Below, piece after piece: positions 42,718-51,555 of a stretch of 64,000 nucleotides of DNA. The notes beneath the pieces are model-generated. The model ran no database searches, was not told the origin of the DNA, and saw nothing but the letters and a program-made list of their open reading frames with translations. The position numbers were made by a program, and so were the translations under genes. The stretch covers positions 5,890,001 to 5,954,000 of the forward strand of contig NZ_CP051204.2 of assembly GCF_012516375.2 (NCBI RefSeq), read 5' to 3'. Position 1 is the first letter of the stretch; each line of letters opens with the position of its first letter. This stretch comes from Chitinophaga oryzae. Lineage in GTDB: Bacteria; Bacteroidota; Bacteroidia; Chitinophagales; Chitinophagaceae.

Positions 42718-45700
42718 TTAAAAGTTTACATTCAGGCCAACGGAAAGCGTGCGCGGACGCGGGTAGTAAGCGCGGTCGATGCCCACGTCGAGCGGATCGC
42801 CGTCGTTACCGTCGCGCATGCCCACTTCCGGATCGAAGCCGTCATACTTCGTGATAGTGAACAGGTTCTCGCCTCCTGCATACACCCTCACCTTAGCGAT
42901 GCCCCACCGCTTCAGCAGCGGCTGTGGCAGCGAATAGCCCAGCTGCAGGCTGTTGAGCCGGAGGAAGCTGCCGTTCTGTATGAAGCGGTCGGATGGGCGC
43001 ATGTTGTTGTTGGGATCGAGGATCGTTACGCGGGGCTGCATATTGGAGGAGCCTTCGCCGGTCCAGGACTGCTCTTTGTCCGGCGCGAAGTAGTTGGAGA
43101 TACCAGACGAATTGGTATAGTGTTTCCAGCCGGTATATACCTGGTTTCCACCGCGGCCGCTGAGGGTCAAGTTAAGATCAAAATTTTTATACCAGAAGGC
43201 AGCGGAAAGGCCATAGATACGGGTAGGCCACGGACTGCCGATGTAGGTCTGGTCTTTGTCGTCGATCACCCCGTCGCCGTTCAGGTCTTTGTAACGAATG
43301 TCGCCGGGCGCTGCACCGGGTTGCTTCGCGGCATCGTTCACTTCTTTCTGGTTCTGGAAGATACCGTCTGTCACATAGCCGAAGAAACCGCCGATAGGAT
43401 GACCCGTCATCGTTTTACTTACACGCACGCCGCTGGTGATTTCGCCCGCATAGAAGGCGGCGCCGTCGTTCATCAGGCTGGTCACTTCATTGCGGTTGAT
43501 CGAATAATTCAGGGAGATGTCATAACCGAAATGCTTTTTGCGGTTGCTGTGAAAGCCGAGCGTGAACTCCCAACCTTTATTGACGACATTCCCGCCGTTG
43601 ACATAAGGCGCTTCGGATACGCCTACAGAAGCCAGGATAGGCAGGCGCACCAGGATGCCGGAAGTAGCGCGGTGATAATAGTCTGCGCCGATAGTGATGC
43701 GGTTATCGAATAAAGTTGCATCCAGGCCGAGATCTGTTTCCGTAGTAGACTCCCACTTCAGGTCCATGTTACCGATGCTGGAGGGTGTGGCGCCGAGCAG
43801 GACCTCCTGTTCTTTGCCGCGGCCAAACGGATAAGGGATGTTTACTTTCAGTGTGGACACTGTAGCGCTGGTAGACAAGGAGCTTTCATTGCCCAGGGAA
43901 CCCCAGCCGCCGCGCAGTTTGAGGTCGTTGATGAATTTCACGTCACGCAGGAAAGGCTCGTTGGACAGGCGCCATCCCAGCGAGAAAGAAGGGAAAGTAC
44001 CGAAGCGGTTGTTGGCGCCGAACTTGGAAGAACCGTCGCGGCGTATGTTCACGGTGGCGAGGTAGGTATTGCGGTAGCTGTAGTTCACGCGGCCGAAATA
44101 AGACAGCATGCCCCATTCATCGCCGCCACCGCCTACGTTCATGCCGGACGAGGCGAGGTCGAGGTATTGGAGCGAGCGGGTGAGACTGGCATCTGCCGGC
44201 AGGTTCTGTCCGTAGGCACGGATATACGAATCATACGAATGCTGCGCGGTTACGCCCAGGAGTCCGTCGATATGGTGTTTTCCAAAGCTGCGGTTGTAGT
44301 TCAGGGTGTTTTCCCAGGCCCAGTCCATACCATTGGAAGCTTCTTCCTCGAGACTGCTCACATCTTCTTTCTGTGAGTTGCTGACATAATATACAGGGAT
44401 ATAGGAACGGTTGCGGCCATTGCCCACATTGATATTGAACTGTGATTTAAAATTCAGTCCGGGCAGGAGGTCTGCCTGTGCGTAGAAAGAACCCATCAGC
44501 AACCATCTTTTGTTCAGGCGCTGGATATTCTCTACGGCGGCAACCGGGTTGTAGGTATTGGCAAAGGGCGATACGCCGTAGCTGCCGTCGGCATTCTTCA
44601 CCGGTACGGTGGGCGACATCTGGAGGGCGGTGCTGATGATGCCCCTGGCATCGCTGTCGTAGTCGGAGATACTGTTGCGGGTGGTGAAGGCGTAATTGAG
44701 GTTTTCCCCGAATTTCAGCCAGCGTTTCAACTGGTGGGTGCTGTTCAGCGATACGCCTGTTTTGGTGTAGTCTGTGCCTATCACAGTTCCATTTTGTTTC
44801 AGGTAGCTGGCGCTCATACGATATACAGAGCCTTCCTTTCCGCCGGAGAAAGCGACTTCATATTTGCTGACCGGCGCTGTCCTGAAAACGGCGTCCTGCC
44901 AGTCGGTGCCATCGCCGTAGCTGTCCGGGTTGTCAAACACGGGCGCCAGTCCTCCGGATTTCAGGGCGGCATTATAGTACCGCGCGTAGGTGGCGGCGTT
45001 GGTCAGCCTGAGTTTTTTATAGACGCTCTGCATGCCGGTAAACGTATGCAGGTCTGTTTTCATGGCGCCGGCGCTGCCTTTTTTGGTCGTTACCAGCATC
45101 ACGCCGTTGGCGCCGCGGGAGCCGTAGATGGCGGCGGCCGATGCGCTTTTCAGTATCTCTACCGACTGGATGTCCTCCGGGTCGAGGTTGTTGATGTTAC
45201 CGAACGGGTTACCATCTACCACGTACAACGGATCGCTGTTGTTGATGGTCCCTACGCCGCGGACGCGTATCATCATACCCGTGCCGGGGGCGCCGGAGTT
45301 GTTGGAAACGCTCAGCCCTGCCACCTTGCCTACCAGCGCCTGGTCCAGGCTGCCGACGGTCCTGTTGCTGATCTGATCGCCGGCCACGGAGCCTACCGAG
45401 CCGGTGATATCTTTTTTCTCCTGAGTGCCGTAGCCCACTACCAGCACTTCACTCAATGCGCTGGAAGCCTGCTTCATCACAACAGACAGCTCCCGGGCCT
45501 TTCCTTCTTCTACCTGCACTTTCATGATGCGCCTGGAAGCGAAGGAAATGAAGCTTATCTCCGCGGTATACTCGCCGGGATCGACGGTGAGGCTGAAAGC
45601 ACCGTCGCCATCGCTGACGGTGCTTTTGTTCAGTTCCGGAATGCGGATGCTGGCGCCGGGAAGCGCCTCGCCTTTTTCATCGGTCACCTTCCCGGTGATC

Positions 45701-46083
45701 TTCCCCGGGTTGATCTTTACCTGTTTTACCTCTTTGACGATCACGACCGACTGATGGATGATTTCATAGCGGTAACCGCTGTTGCGCAACAAACAGTGGA
45801 GGATATCGCTCAGCGCTACATTGTTGAAGCTGGTTTCAGGGACGTTTTTTTCGCTCAGCGCAGCCTTGTCGAATGCGAAGGACAGTTTGCTGGCGGCCGA
45901 CAGTTCCGATATGGCAGCAGCCAGTGTTTTGCCCTTCAACCGGATCTGCAGCCGTATATGGCCCAGGTCCTGGGCGGCGCCGGTAGCAGCCTGCAGGCAA
46001 AGCGTTCCGGCCACTATCACTCCCAGCAGAAGTACAGAAACTCTCATAAGATGTTTAATGGACCCCGAAAGGTTTTTTTTCAT
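42718..46083 (-). CDS. SusC/RagA-family TonB-linked outer membrane protein with STN domain
   Basis: The start at 46083 (MKKNLSGSIKHLMRVSVLLLG) opens into a signal peptide; the protein is 1121 residues. An STN signalling domain (about residues 40-110: LQIRLKGKTLAAAISELSAASKLSF) is followed by a carboxypeptidase-like domain (GKVTDEKGEALPGASI), the plug (VVGYGTQEKKDITGSVGSVAG, AAIYGSRGANGVMLVTTKKG) and the beta barrel. The STN domain is the usual contact for the FecR anti-sigma factor, so substrate capture is likely to activate the adjacent sigma factor. It imports ligand together with SusD. Confidence 0.94.
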   Translation of the reverse strand: MKKNLSGSIKHLMRVSVLLLGVIVAGTLCLQAATGAAQDLGHIRLQIRLKGKTLAAAISELSAASKLSFAFDKAALSEKNVPETSFNNVALSDILHCLLRNSGYRYEIIHQSVVIVKEVKQVKINPGKITGKVTDEKGEALPGASIRIPELNKSTVSDGDGAFSLTVDPGEYTAEISFISFASRRIMKVQVEEGKARELSVVMKQASSALSEVLVVGYGTQEKKDITGSVGSVAGDQISNRTVGSLDQALVGKVAGLSVSNNSGAPGTGMMIRVRGVGTINNSDPLYVVDGNPFGNINNLDPEDIQSVEILKSASAAAIYGSRGANGVMLVTTKKGSAGAMKTDLHTFTGMQSVYKKLRLTNAATYARYYNAALKSGGLAPVFDNPDSYGDGTDWQDAVFRTAPVSKYEVAFSGGKEGSVYRMSASYLKQNGTVIGTDYTKTGVSLNSTHQLKRWLKFGENLNYAFTTRNSISDYDSDARGIISTALQMSPTVPVKNADGSYGVSPFANTYNPVAAVENIQRLNKRWLLMGSFYAQADLLPGLNFKSQFNINVGNGRNRSYIPVYYVSNSQKEDVSSLEEEASNGMDWAWENTLNYNRSFGKHHIDGLLGVTAQHSYDSYIRAYGQNLPADASLTRSLQYLDLASSGMNVGGGGDEWGMLSYFGRVNYSYRNTYLATVNIRRDGSSKFGANNRFGTFPSFSLGWRLSNEPFLRDVKFINDLKLRGGWGSLGNESSLSTSATVSTLKVNIPYPFGRGKEQEVLLGATPSSIGNMDLKWESTTETDLGLDATLFDNRITIGADYYHRATSGILVRLPILASVGVSEAPYVNGGNVVNKGWEFTLGFHSNRKKHFGYDISLNYSINRNEVTSLMNDGAAFYAGEITSGVRVSKTMTGHPIGGFFGYVTDGIFQNQKEVNDAAKQPGAAPGDIRYKDLNGDGVIDDKDQTYIGSPWPTRIYGLSAAFWYKNFDLNLTLSGRGGNQVYTGWKHYTNSSGISNYFAPDKEQSWTGEGSSNMQPRVTILDPNNNMRPSDRFIQNGSFLRLNSLQLGYSLPQPLLKRWGIAKVRVYAGGENLFTITKYDGFDPEVGMRDGNDGDPLDVGIDRAYYPRPRTLSVGLNVNF

Positions 46084-46172
46084 AATTTCGAATCGTTTAA
46101 ATGGTGATAAACTGTTTAGATACAGCGGCATTCACAGACCTTCCCGGGAACTGAACACCGCGTTGAATGATG

Positions 46173-46198
46173 ACGGAAGTTGTTTCAGCAGCTTCCGT
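46173..46198. terminator. hairpin between fecR and susC
   Basis: The 7-bp arms ACGGAAG / CTTCCGT (46173-46179 and 46192-46198) flank a 12-base loop. The T-run lies on the plus strand, so on the coding (minus) strand this is more likely an attenuating hairpin between the regulatory genes and susC. Confidence 0.35.
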
Positions 46199-46216
46199 TT
46201 TTTTATGGTCACATGA

Positions 46217-47191
46217 CTAATAAATAGTGATTACCTGTTCACGGATGCGGTAGCGTGATTGTGTCATGCCGCATACGATGCGCATCACGTCTTCAATCTG
46301 ATGGCTGGTGATGATGTTCATGGAAAAACGGACTTTGCGGATGTCTGTCCTGCCGGTTTGCAGCCGATGGCCGAAGTTGTGTTCCAGTATGGCCGCCAGC
46401 TCATCGAACGAAACGCCGTCCAGGTGGATACGCCCTTCCTTCCAGGCGTTGGCCGAACCGGCTTCTTTTGTTTCCGTCAGCCAGGTATGCTGCGGTTTGT
46501 CGTAGGTCAGCTGCTGGTCCTGCGACAGCGTGGCCAGTGTATTTCCTCCGCTGACAACGCCCACTTTCCCTGTCGCCACGCTGATGCGGATATTGCCCAG
46601 TTCGGGATAGGCTTTGATATTAAAAGAGGTGCCCAGCACAACGGTGCTGATGGTATCGGTATGTACCACAAACGGCTGTTGCGGCAGGGTGGCTACCTCG
46701 AAAAACGCTTCGCCTTTCAGGTACACATCGCGGCATGGTCCGTTGAATGCAGCAGGATAGCTGAGGGTGCTGCCGGCGTTGAGCCATACCTCGCTCCCGT
46801 CGGTCAGTGTTACTTTCAATAATTTACCTGTGGGGGAAGCGCTGCTGAGTAAAGTTGCGGCCTGTGGAGGCGCCGTTTTGTGCGGCCGGAAAAAGTACAC
46901 CGCGCCTGCGAGGCCCAGCAACACCAATACCGCTGCGGCTATGCGGAAAAACAGGCCAATCTTCCGTGGTTGTACCGGTGCGGGCAGGTCCGGCATGTCC
47001 GCTGTGATCTGCCGGTAGATACGGTCGCGCAGCCGGGCGCGTACCAGTTCAGCTTCCGCTTCATTGCTGAACGCCGGCTTCGCCCGATGATCGAAGGAAG
47101 CATACCAGGCATCCAGCCGGGCCATCTCTTCCGGGCTGCAGTTTCCCTGCACTTCTTTCTGGAGTAATTCAAGTAATTCGCGTTTGTTCAC
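46217..47191 (-). CDS. FecR-family anti-sigma factor
   Basis: A 324-residue protein. Residues 1-85 are the cytoplasmic sigma-binding part (LLQKEVQGNCSPEEMARLDAWYASF), one membrane helix lies at about 86-105 (FFRIAAAVLVLLGLAGAVYFF), and the periplasmic FecR domain follows (LLKVTLTDGSEVWLNAGSTLSYPAAF, DVYLKGEAFFEVAT, PFVVHTDTISTVVLGTSFNIKAYP). The C-terminal STN-binding region ends at 324. It should hold the sigma factor (encoded just upstream) inactive until SusC signals. The sigma gene ends 81 bases upstream. Confidence 0.93.
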   Translation of the reverse strand: MNKRELLELLQKEVQGNCSPEEMARLDAWYASFDHRAKPAFSNEAEAELVRARLRDRIYRQITADMPDLPAPVQPRKIGLFFRIAAAVLVLLGLAGAVYFFRPHKTAPPQAATLLSSASPTGKLLKVTLTDGSEVWLNAGSTLSYPAAFNGPCRDVYLKGEAFFEVATLPQQPFVVHTDTISTVVLGTSFNIKAYPELGNIRISVATGKVGVVSGGNTLATLSQDQQLTYDKPQHTWLTETKEAGSANAWKEGRIHLDGVSFDELAAILEHNFGHRLQTGRTDIRKVRFSMNIITSHQIEDVMRIVCGMTQSRYRIREQVITIY

Positions 47192-47272
47192 CTGCGGTCT
47201 TTATGAACATACTCGTACAACGATTATGAATGTACCGGTGCATTTTCAGGCTTAACATTAAGGTAACATTGA

Positions 47273-47863
47273 TCAGTAGCGGGTCAACAACGCCGCTGTT
47301 ACCGCGAGGACCATTTGTGTGCCGGCGTTATTGGCGAGGTCGTATTGATAGAGGGCCCGGCGTATTCTTTTGATGGCCGCGCTGATCTGGTTACGCACGG
47401 TCTGGTGTGAGATAGACAGTTCATGCGCAATTTCTTCATTGGAGAGCAGCTGCTTACGGCTCATCAGGAAAACGGTCTGCATCCGCTCCGGCATGCTGCT
47501 GATTTCTTTTTCCAACAGCACCTCCAGTTCTTTATGCATCAGGCGGGCGTCGGGGTGGGTACTGTAACGGGGAGCCGTAAACGCAGCGTTCCTTTCAAAA
47601 GCTTCTTTCAGTAAACTTCTCCTGTAAAAATCGATGATCTTTCCTTTCAGGGCTTTATGGAGGTAAGCCCGGACCGAGCCTTCGTTTTCGATGACAGCGG
47701 GGTTCTTCAGCAATGACAGGAACACCTCCTGCAGGATATCTTCCGCATCCGGCGCAGACACGCGCCTGCAGGCGGTCTCATACAACTCTCTCCAGTACAG
47801 TTCATAGATTTCGTCAAAATGAGGCCGGCTTTGCTGCTCTTTTTTGCTATCTGGTCCGCGCAT
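47273..47863 (-). CDS. ECF RNA polymerase sigma factor
   Basis: The ATG at 47863 (MRGPDSKKEQQSRPHFDEIYELYW, 196 residues) is chosen over 47899. Sigma region 2 is at about 15-85 (LYETACRRVSAPDAEDILQEVFLSLLKN), and region 4 at about 120-175 (MPERMQTVFLMSRKQLLSNEEIAHELSISHQTVRNQISAAIKRIR), the latter a helix-turn-helix for -35 recognition. It should direct transcription of the SusC/SusD/alkaline phosphatase operon and is controlled by FecR. It is divergent from the AlkZ-like gene. Confidence 0.93.
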   Translation of the reverse strand: MRGPDSKKEQQSRPHFDEIYELYWRELYETACRRVSAPDAEDILQEVFLSLLKNPAVIENEGSVRAYLHKALKGKIIDFYRRSLLKEAFERNAAFTAPRYSTHPDARLMHKELEVLLEKEISSMPERMQTVFLMSRKQLLSNEEIAHELSISHQTVRNQISAAIKRIRRALYQYDLANNAGTQMVLAVTAALLTRY

Positions 47864-47992
47864 CCTGCTTACAGTTAGGTGTTTATAATGCAACGGCAAA
47901 GCTCCGGTATGAATGACAAAGTAGTAGCTGTTTACAATAATTTAATGCAGGTCATGGAAAGATGGGGTGTTTTTCATTATTTTGTTTTTACT

Positions 47993-49192
47993 ATGAAGCA
48001 ACACACGCTTACCAACGAAGCAGCAAGAAAAATCATCCTTCATGCTGCAGGGCTGGCAAAGCCCGCGCAGTTCGGAAAAGGCATTGAGGCCGTATATAAA
48101 CTCATCGATCACTTTGGTTTTATCCAGATCGATACCAACTATGTAGTAGAGCGGGCGCACCATCATGCGATAGCATCACGCGTGCCCGACTATAAACCAG
48201 AATGGATCGATGAGCTGCAGGCGGATGGACGGATCTTTGAATTTTTCACTTACGGTACCGGCTATATTCCCATGCATGAATACCGTTTCTCCTTACCGGT
48301 GAAGGAAGGCTTTTTATCGCGGAGAAAACCGCTGACGCAGCCGGAGATCAACCTGATGAACAAGGTGCTGGACAGGATAGGCCGGGAAGGCCCGCTGATG
48401 GTAAAGGATTTTGAAAACGACCGCCCGGTGGCCAGCACCGGCTGGTGGGACTGGCGCCCGGCGAAGCTGGCGCTCGAACGGCTTTTCCTCGACGGTAGCC
48501 TCATGTGTACACGACAGGAGAATTTCCATAAAGTATATGACCTGCCCGCCAACCTGTTACCGGGTGATATTGACACCACTCCGCCCACTGCGGAAGAATT
48601 TGCCCGGCATGTGATCCGGCGCTCGCTGCAGTCGCTGGGGATAGCCTACGTGAAAGACATCTCCTGGCGTGCACATTATGCCAAAGACAACCAGGTAAAA
48701 ACAGTACTGGAAAAGATGGTGGAAGAAGGAGAAGTGTGCCGCGTCAGTGTGGAAGGGCTCAACACCGCGCCCCTGTATATGTTGCCGGCCTATAAAAAGA
48801 AAAAAATCACCCTGAGCGAAGATGCTTTTATCCTATCCCCGTTCGATACGTTAAATGTGCTCCGGCATCGTTTAAAAGACTTCTTTGATTTCGACTACCA
48901 GATAGAGTGTTTTGTGCCGCAGGCAAAGCGGAAGTACGGCTACTTTTCCCTGCCGGTGCTGATAGGCGACACCTTCGTGGCGCGCATGGATTCCAAGGCC
49001 GACCGGAAACGCCGCACGCTTACGATTCACAATCTTCATTTTGAGCCGGTGTCATTCACCCCGCCGATGACCGCTAAGCTCGTGGAAGCGATCAGATCAT
49101 TCGCGCAGTTCAATCAATGCAGGGAAATCGTCATTGCAAAGTCCAATAACAAACAATTGCAGAAAGCTATCAGGGACGGGCTCTCATCATGA
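47993..49192 (+). CDS. AlkZ/YcaQ-like DNA glycosylase (winged helix protein)
   Basis: The ATG at 47993 (MKQHTLTNEAARKIILHAAGL, 399 residues) fits the family; the frame is open further upstream. The catalytic QxD motif appears as IQID near residues 44-47 (HFGFIQIDTNYVVERAHHH), as in E. coli YcaQ and Streptomyces AlkZ, enzymes that remove alkylated bases and unhook interstrand cross-links. The winged-helix regions follow (AEEFARHVIRRSLQSLG). The stop overlaps the convergent NTF2-fold gene by 6 bases. Confidence 0.85.
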   Translation: MKQHTLTNEAARKIILHAAGLAKPAQFGKGIEAVYKLIDHFGFIQIDTNYVVERAHHHAIASRVPDYKPEWIDELQADGRIFEFFTYGTGYIPMHEYRFSLPVKEGFLSRRKPLTQPEINLMNKVLDRIGREGPLMVKDFENDRPVASTGWWDWRPAKLALERLFLDGSLMCTRQENFHKVYDLPANLLPGDIDTTPPTAEEFARHVIRRSLQSLGIAYVKDISWRAHYAKDNQVKTVLEKMVEEGEVCRVSVEGLNTAPLYMLPAYKKKKITLSEDAFILSPFDTLNVLRHRLKDFFDFDYQIECFVPQAKRKYGYFSLPVLIGDTFVARMDSKADRKRRTLTIHNLHFEPVSFTPPMTAKLVEAIRSFAQFNQCREIVIAKSNNKQLQKAIRDGLSS

Positions 49193-49540
49193 CCCCGTCT
49201 CTACCACGAAAGCCTTTAATTCAGCCATCTTGCCATCGCGGAACCGCCACACGTCGCAGTAGGCGTAATGTATCGTTTTCCCGTCATCGGCTTTGAAGCT
49301 GATGTTGCCCACCGCCGTCACAAATTCGCCTTCGGCGATGAGGTGGTCGACATGAAACACCGGCGGCTCCACGTAGACTTCGGACATGTACTGCCTGACG
49401 GCTTCCTTGCCCCGCAGGGTCCTGTCGCCGACGAATACCCATTCCGTATCGTCGGTGCAGTAAGCCAGAAACCCCTCGTTATCTCCGTTTGTGATCGCCG
49501 CATTGGCTTTTTCCAGTATTGCTTTATTTGTTAAACCCAT
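49187..49540 (-). CDS. NTF2-like / SnoaL-like protein
   Basis: The 117-residue protein has the NTF2 fold pattern: NKAILEKANAAITNGDNEGFLAYCTDDTEWVFVG (about 5-38), GKEAVRQYMSEVY, HVDHLIAEGEFVTAVGNISFK, and the C-terminal YCDVWRFRDGKMAELKAFV. Such small cone-shaped proteins bind hydrophobic ligands or act as isomerases, hydratases or dehydratases. No export signal is seen. It is convergent with the AlkZ-like gene. The reaction cannot be predicted from sequence. Confidence 0.85.
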   Translation of the reverse strand: MGLTNKAILEKANAAITNGDNEGFLAYCTDDTEWVFVGDRTLRGKEAVRQYMSEVYVEPPVFHVDHLIAEGEFVTAVGNISFKADDGKTIHYAYCDVWRFRDGKMAELKAFVVETGS

Positions 49541-49740
49541 GTGATAATTATTTTTCTTTCGTCCTTTTCCGTCATCGACAGTAGCTTAAAATAAAGAATA
49601 ATTATTGATTTTCACCAGTTTACATTTACGACAGTCGCCTTACCCTTCGGACTGGCAATATTATTCCACATAAAACCGGCGCTGCCATGCCACGCCCCTG
49701 CCGGCAGGTAACAGGATATAAGAAGAATACAGATAAATAG

Positions 49741-49748
49741 TATATTTG
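49741..49748 (+). promoter_or_regulatory. -7 promoter element TATATTTG
   Basis: An exact TAnnTTTG match lies 63 bases before the sigma factor ATG at 49811 and would give a leader of about 55 bases. No clear -33 TTTG is seen. Confidence 0.4.
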
Positions 49749-49810
49749 TCAAAAAGACAATTTATATTTACGCATTTGGACTTTTTGCATAATTTGCTAT
49801 TCTTATTTTC

Positions 49811-50377
49811 ATGCGCGACGATATCCCCGAATTGCAAAACAGGATATACAACGGTGATACAAAGGCATTTAAAGAATTATACGATTACTGCTGCGCTCCA
49901 TTGCTGCAGGTGGCGCTGGCCATAGTTCATCACAGGGAAATGGCAGAAGAAATAGTAGCCGATGTATTTATTGCTGTATGGCGGCACAAGCAAGACCTAC
50001 GCCAGGTAGGTAACATGAAATGGTACCTCTATGCAACTACCCGTAATATCGCGCTTAACTATCTCCGGAAATATGCGCATAAGAAAACGCAGCATCTCGA
50101 TGAGGACTGTATGCCCGAATATGAAATAAATCCGGAATCCCAGCTCATCAGCAACGAGATGATGCGGCAAATCAATGTGGCCATCAGCGCGCTGCCACCG
50201 CAGTGCCGTCTTGTCTTTAAGCTCGTAAAGGAAGACGGGCTCAAATACAGGGAAGTGGCCGACCTGCTTAATATCTCTGTAAAAACCGTGGAAAACCAGG
50301 TGGGCATCGCCCTGAAAAAACTAGCCAAAGTAAAGGCATTTCTGCTCGCTACTCCCCCGGCGATTCATCATCAGTAA
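49811..50377 (+). CDS. ECF RNA polymerase sigma factor
   Basis: A 188-residue sigma factor with region 2 (LQVALAIVHHREMAEEIVADVFIAVWRHK, about 34-62; then the VGNMKWYLYATTRNIALNYLRK strand) and region 4 (LPPQCRLVFKLVKEDGLKYREVADLLNISVKTVENQVGIALKKL, about 133-177). It lies directly upstream of a FecR gene and the xyloglucan-type SusCD locus, which it should control. The promoter element at 49741 is of the housekeeping type. Confidence 0.93.
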   Translation: MRDDIPELQNRIYNGDTKAFKELYDYCCAPLLQVALAIVHHREMAEEIVADVFIAVWRHKQDLRQVGNMKWYLYATTRNIALNYLRKYAHKKTQHLDEDCMPEYEINPESQLISNEMMRQINVAISALPPQCRLVFKLVKEDGLKYREVADLLNISVKTVENQVGIALKKLAKVKAFLLATPPAIHHQ

Positions 50378-50477
50378 CCCTGCCCTGAAAAAAAATCCTG
50401 CCGCCTTTGGGGGCATTGTCTTCTGAATGGTGTCTTATACCTCCGGGCACCCTTATTTCGTCATTATCAATTGTATT

Positions 50478-51464
50478 ATGGACAACGACCGCATATGGAT
50501 ATTACTCGGCAAGCAACTGAGCGGTGACATTTCTTCCGCGGAGTTATCGGAACTGGAGGCATTACTGGAAAATGATCCCGAAGCTGCGGCTTCAGGGGAC
50601 ATCGCCGCCGCTATCTGGCAAACGCCTATACGAGAGGTGCCGGGCGCTCATGGCAGCAACGAACGTATATGGGGCACCGTGAGCCCGCAACTGCAAACAC
50701 CCCGCCGCCATCCCCTTATGCGGCGGCTGTTGACAACGGCCGCAGCAGCTGCCGTATTGGGGGCCGCATGGGCCGGCTGGCAGTTTTTCCGGCCAGCAGC
50801 GCCCGCACTGCAACAAATCAGCGCTGCCGCAGGCGGCAAATCCAGGGTATCGCTGCCCGATGGCTCCATCGTATGGCTCAACAGCAATACGCAGCTCCAT
50901 TACAATAAAAACGGCTTCGGCAAACAGCACCGCGAGATCACGCTCACCGGCGAAGCTTTCTTCGACATCGCAAAAAGCGGGGGCGTCCCTTTTATTATCC
51001 ATGCCGGCAAAGTGAATATCCGTGTGCTCGGCACCGCCTTTAATGTAAAAGCCTACGCCAACGACAGTGAAGTGGCCACCACACTGGTCCGCGGTAAAAT
51101 TGCCGTATCGTACCGGGACAAAACCGTTGTATTGCGGCCGGAAGAAAAATTAACCGTAGCGCTGTCCCAACAGCCGGACGTCCTTCATCCCCAACACCTG
51201 GAAAAAGACAGCAGCGGGATGCCTGCTGAAATCTCCTGGCTGCAACATAAACTGGTATTCGACAACAACACCTTTGCCGAACTGGCTGATAAAATGAGCC
51301 GGTGGTATGGCATTACTTTTCATTTCGAATCAGCCAGCGTGCAACAACTGCGGTTTTCCGGCATCATCGATACTGAATCACCCGCCGAAGCACTGAAAAT
51401 GCTCCGGCTGTCACGCCCCTTTAACTTCCGGATCGAAGGAAAAGAGGTGTATATCAATGACTAA
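50478..51464 (+). CDS. FecR-family anti-sigma factor
   Basis: The ATG at 50478 (MDNDRIWILLGKQLSGDISSAE) is preferred over 50427; the protein is 328 residues. One membrane helix is at about 78-98 (LLTTAAAAAVLGAAWAGWQFF). The FecR domain follows: KSRVSLPDGSIVWLNSNTQLHYN, REITLTGEAFFDIAKSGGVPFIIHAGKVNIRVLGTAFNVKAYA, and the C-terminal STN-binding part LRFSGIIDTESPAEALKMLRLSRPFNFRIEGKEVYIND. It should sequester the sigma factor encoded 100 bases upstream and respond to the STN domain of the next SusC. Confidence 0.93.
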   Translation: MDNDRIWILLGKQLSGDISSAELSELEALLENDPEAAASGDIAAAIWQTPIREVPGAHGSNERIWGTVSPQLQTPRRHPLMRRLLTTAAAAAVLGAAWAGWQFFRPAAPALQQISAAAGGKSRVSLPDGSIVWLNSNTQLHYNKNGFGKQHREITLTGEAFFDIAKSGGVPFIIHAGKVNIRVLGTAFNVKAYANDSEVATTLVRGKIAVSYRDKTVVLRPEEKLTVALSQQPDVLHPQHLEKDSSGMPAEISWLQHKLVFDNNTFAELADKMSRWYGITFHFESASVQQLRFSGIIDTESPAEALKMLRLSRPFNFRIEGKEVYIND

Positions 51465-51555
51465 TACCATTCTTCATCTTCAAAAATGATACTTATGACC
51501 TAAAAAACGTTACGCACTTCCACCTTACTTTCCTTCACCCTTTACATTCCATGTT

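Noticed and set aside
44734..46107. Long open frame (457 residues) on the plus strand opposite susC
   Set aside because: It lies wholly antisense to a clear SusC gene; it arises from codon bias in GC-rich DNA, and the translated sequence has no domain I recognise.
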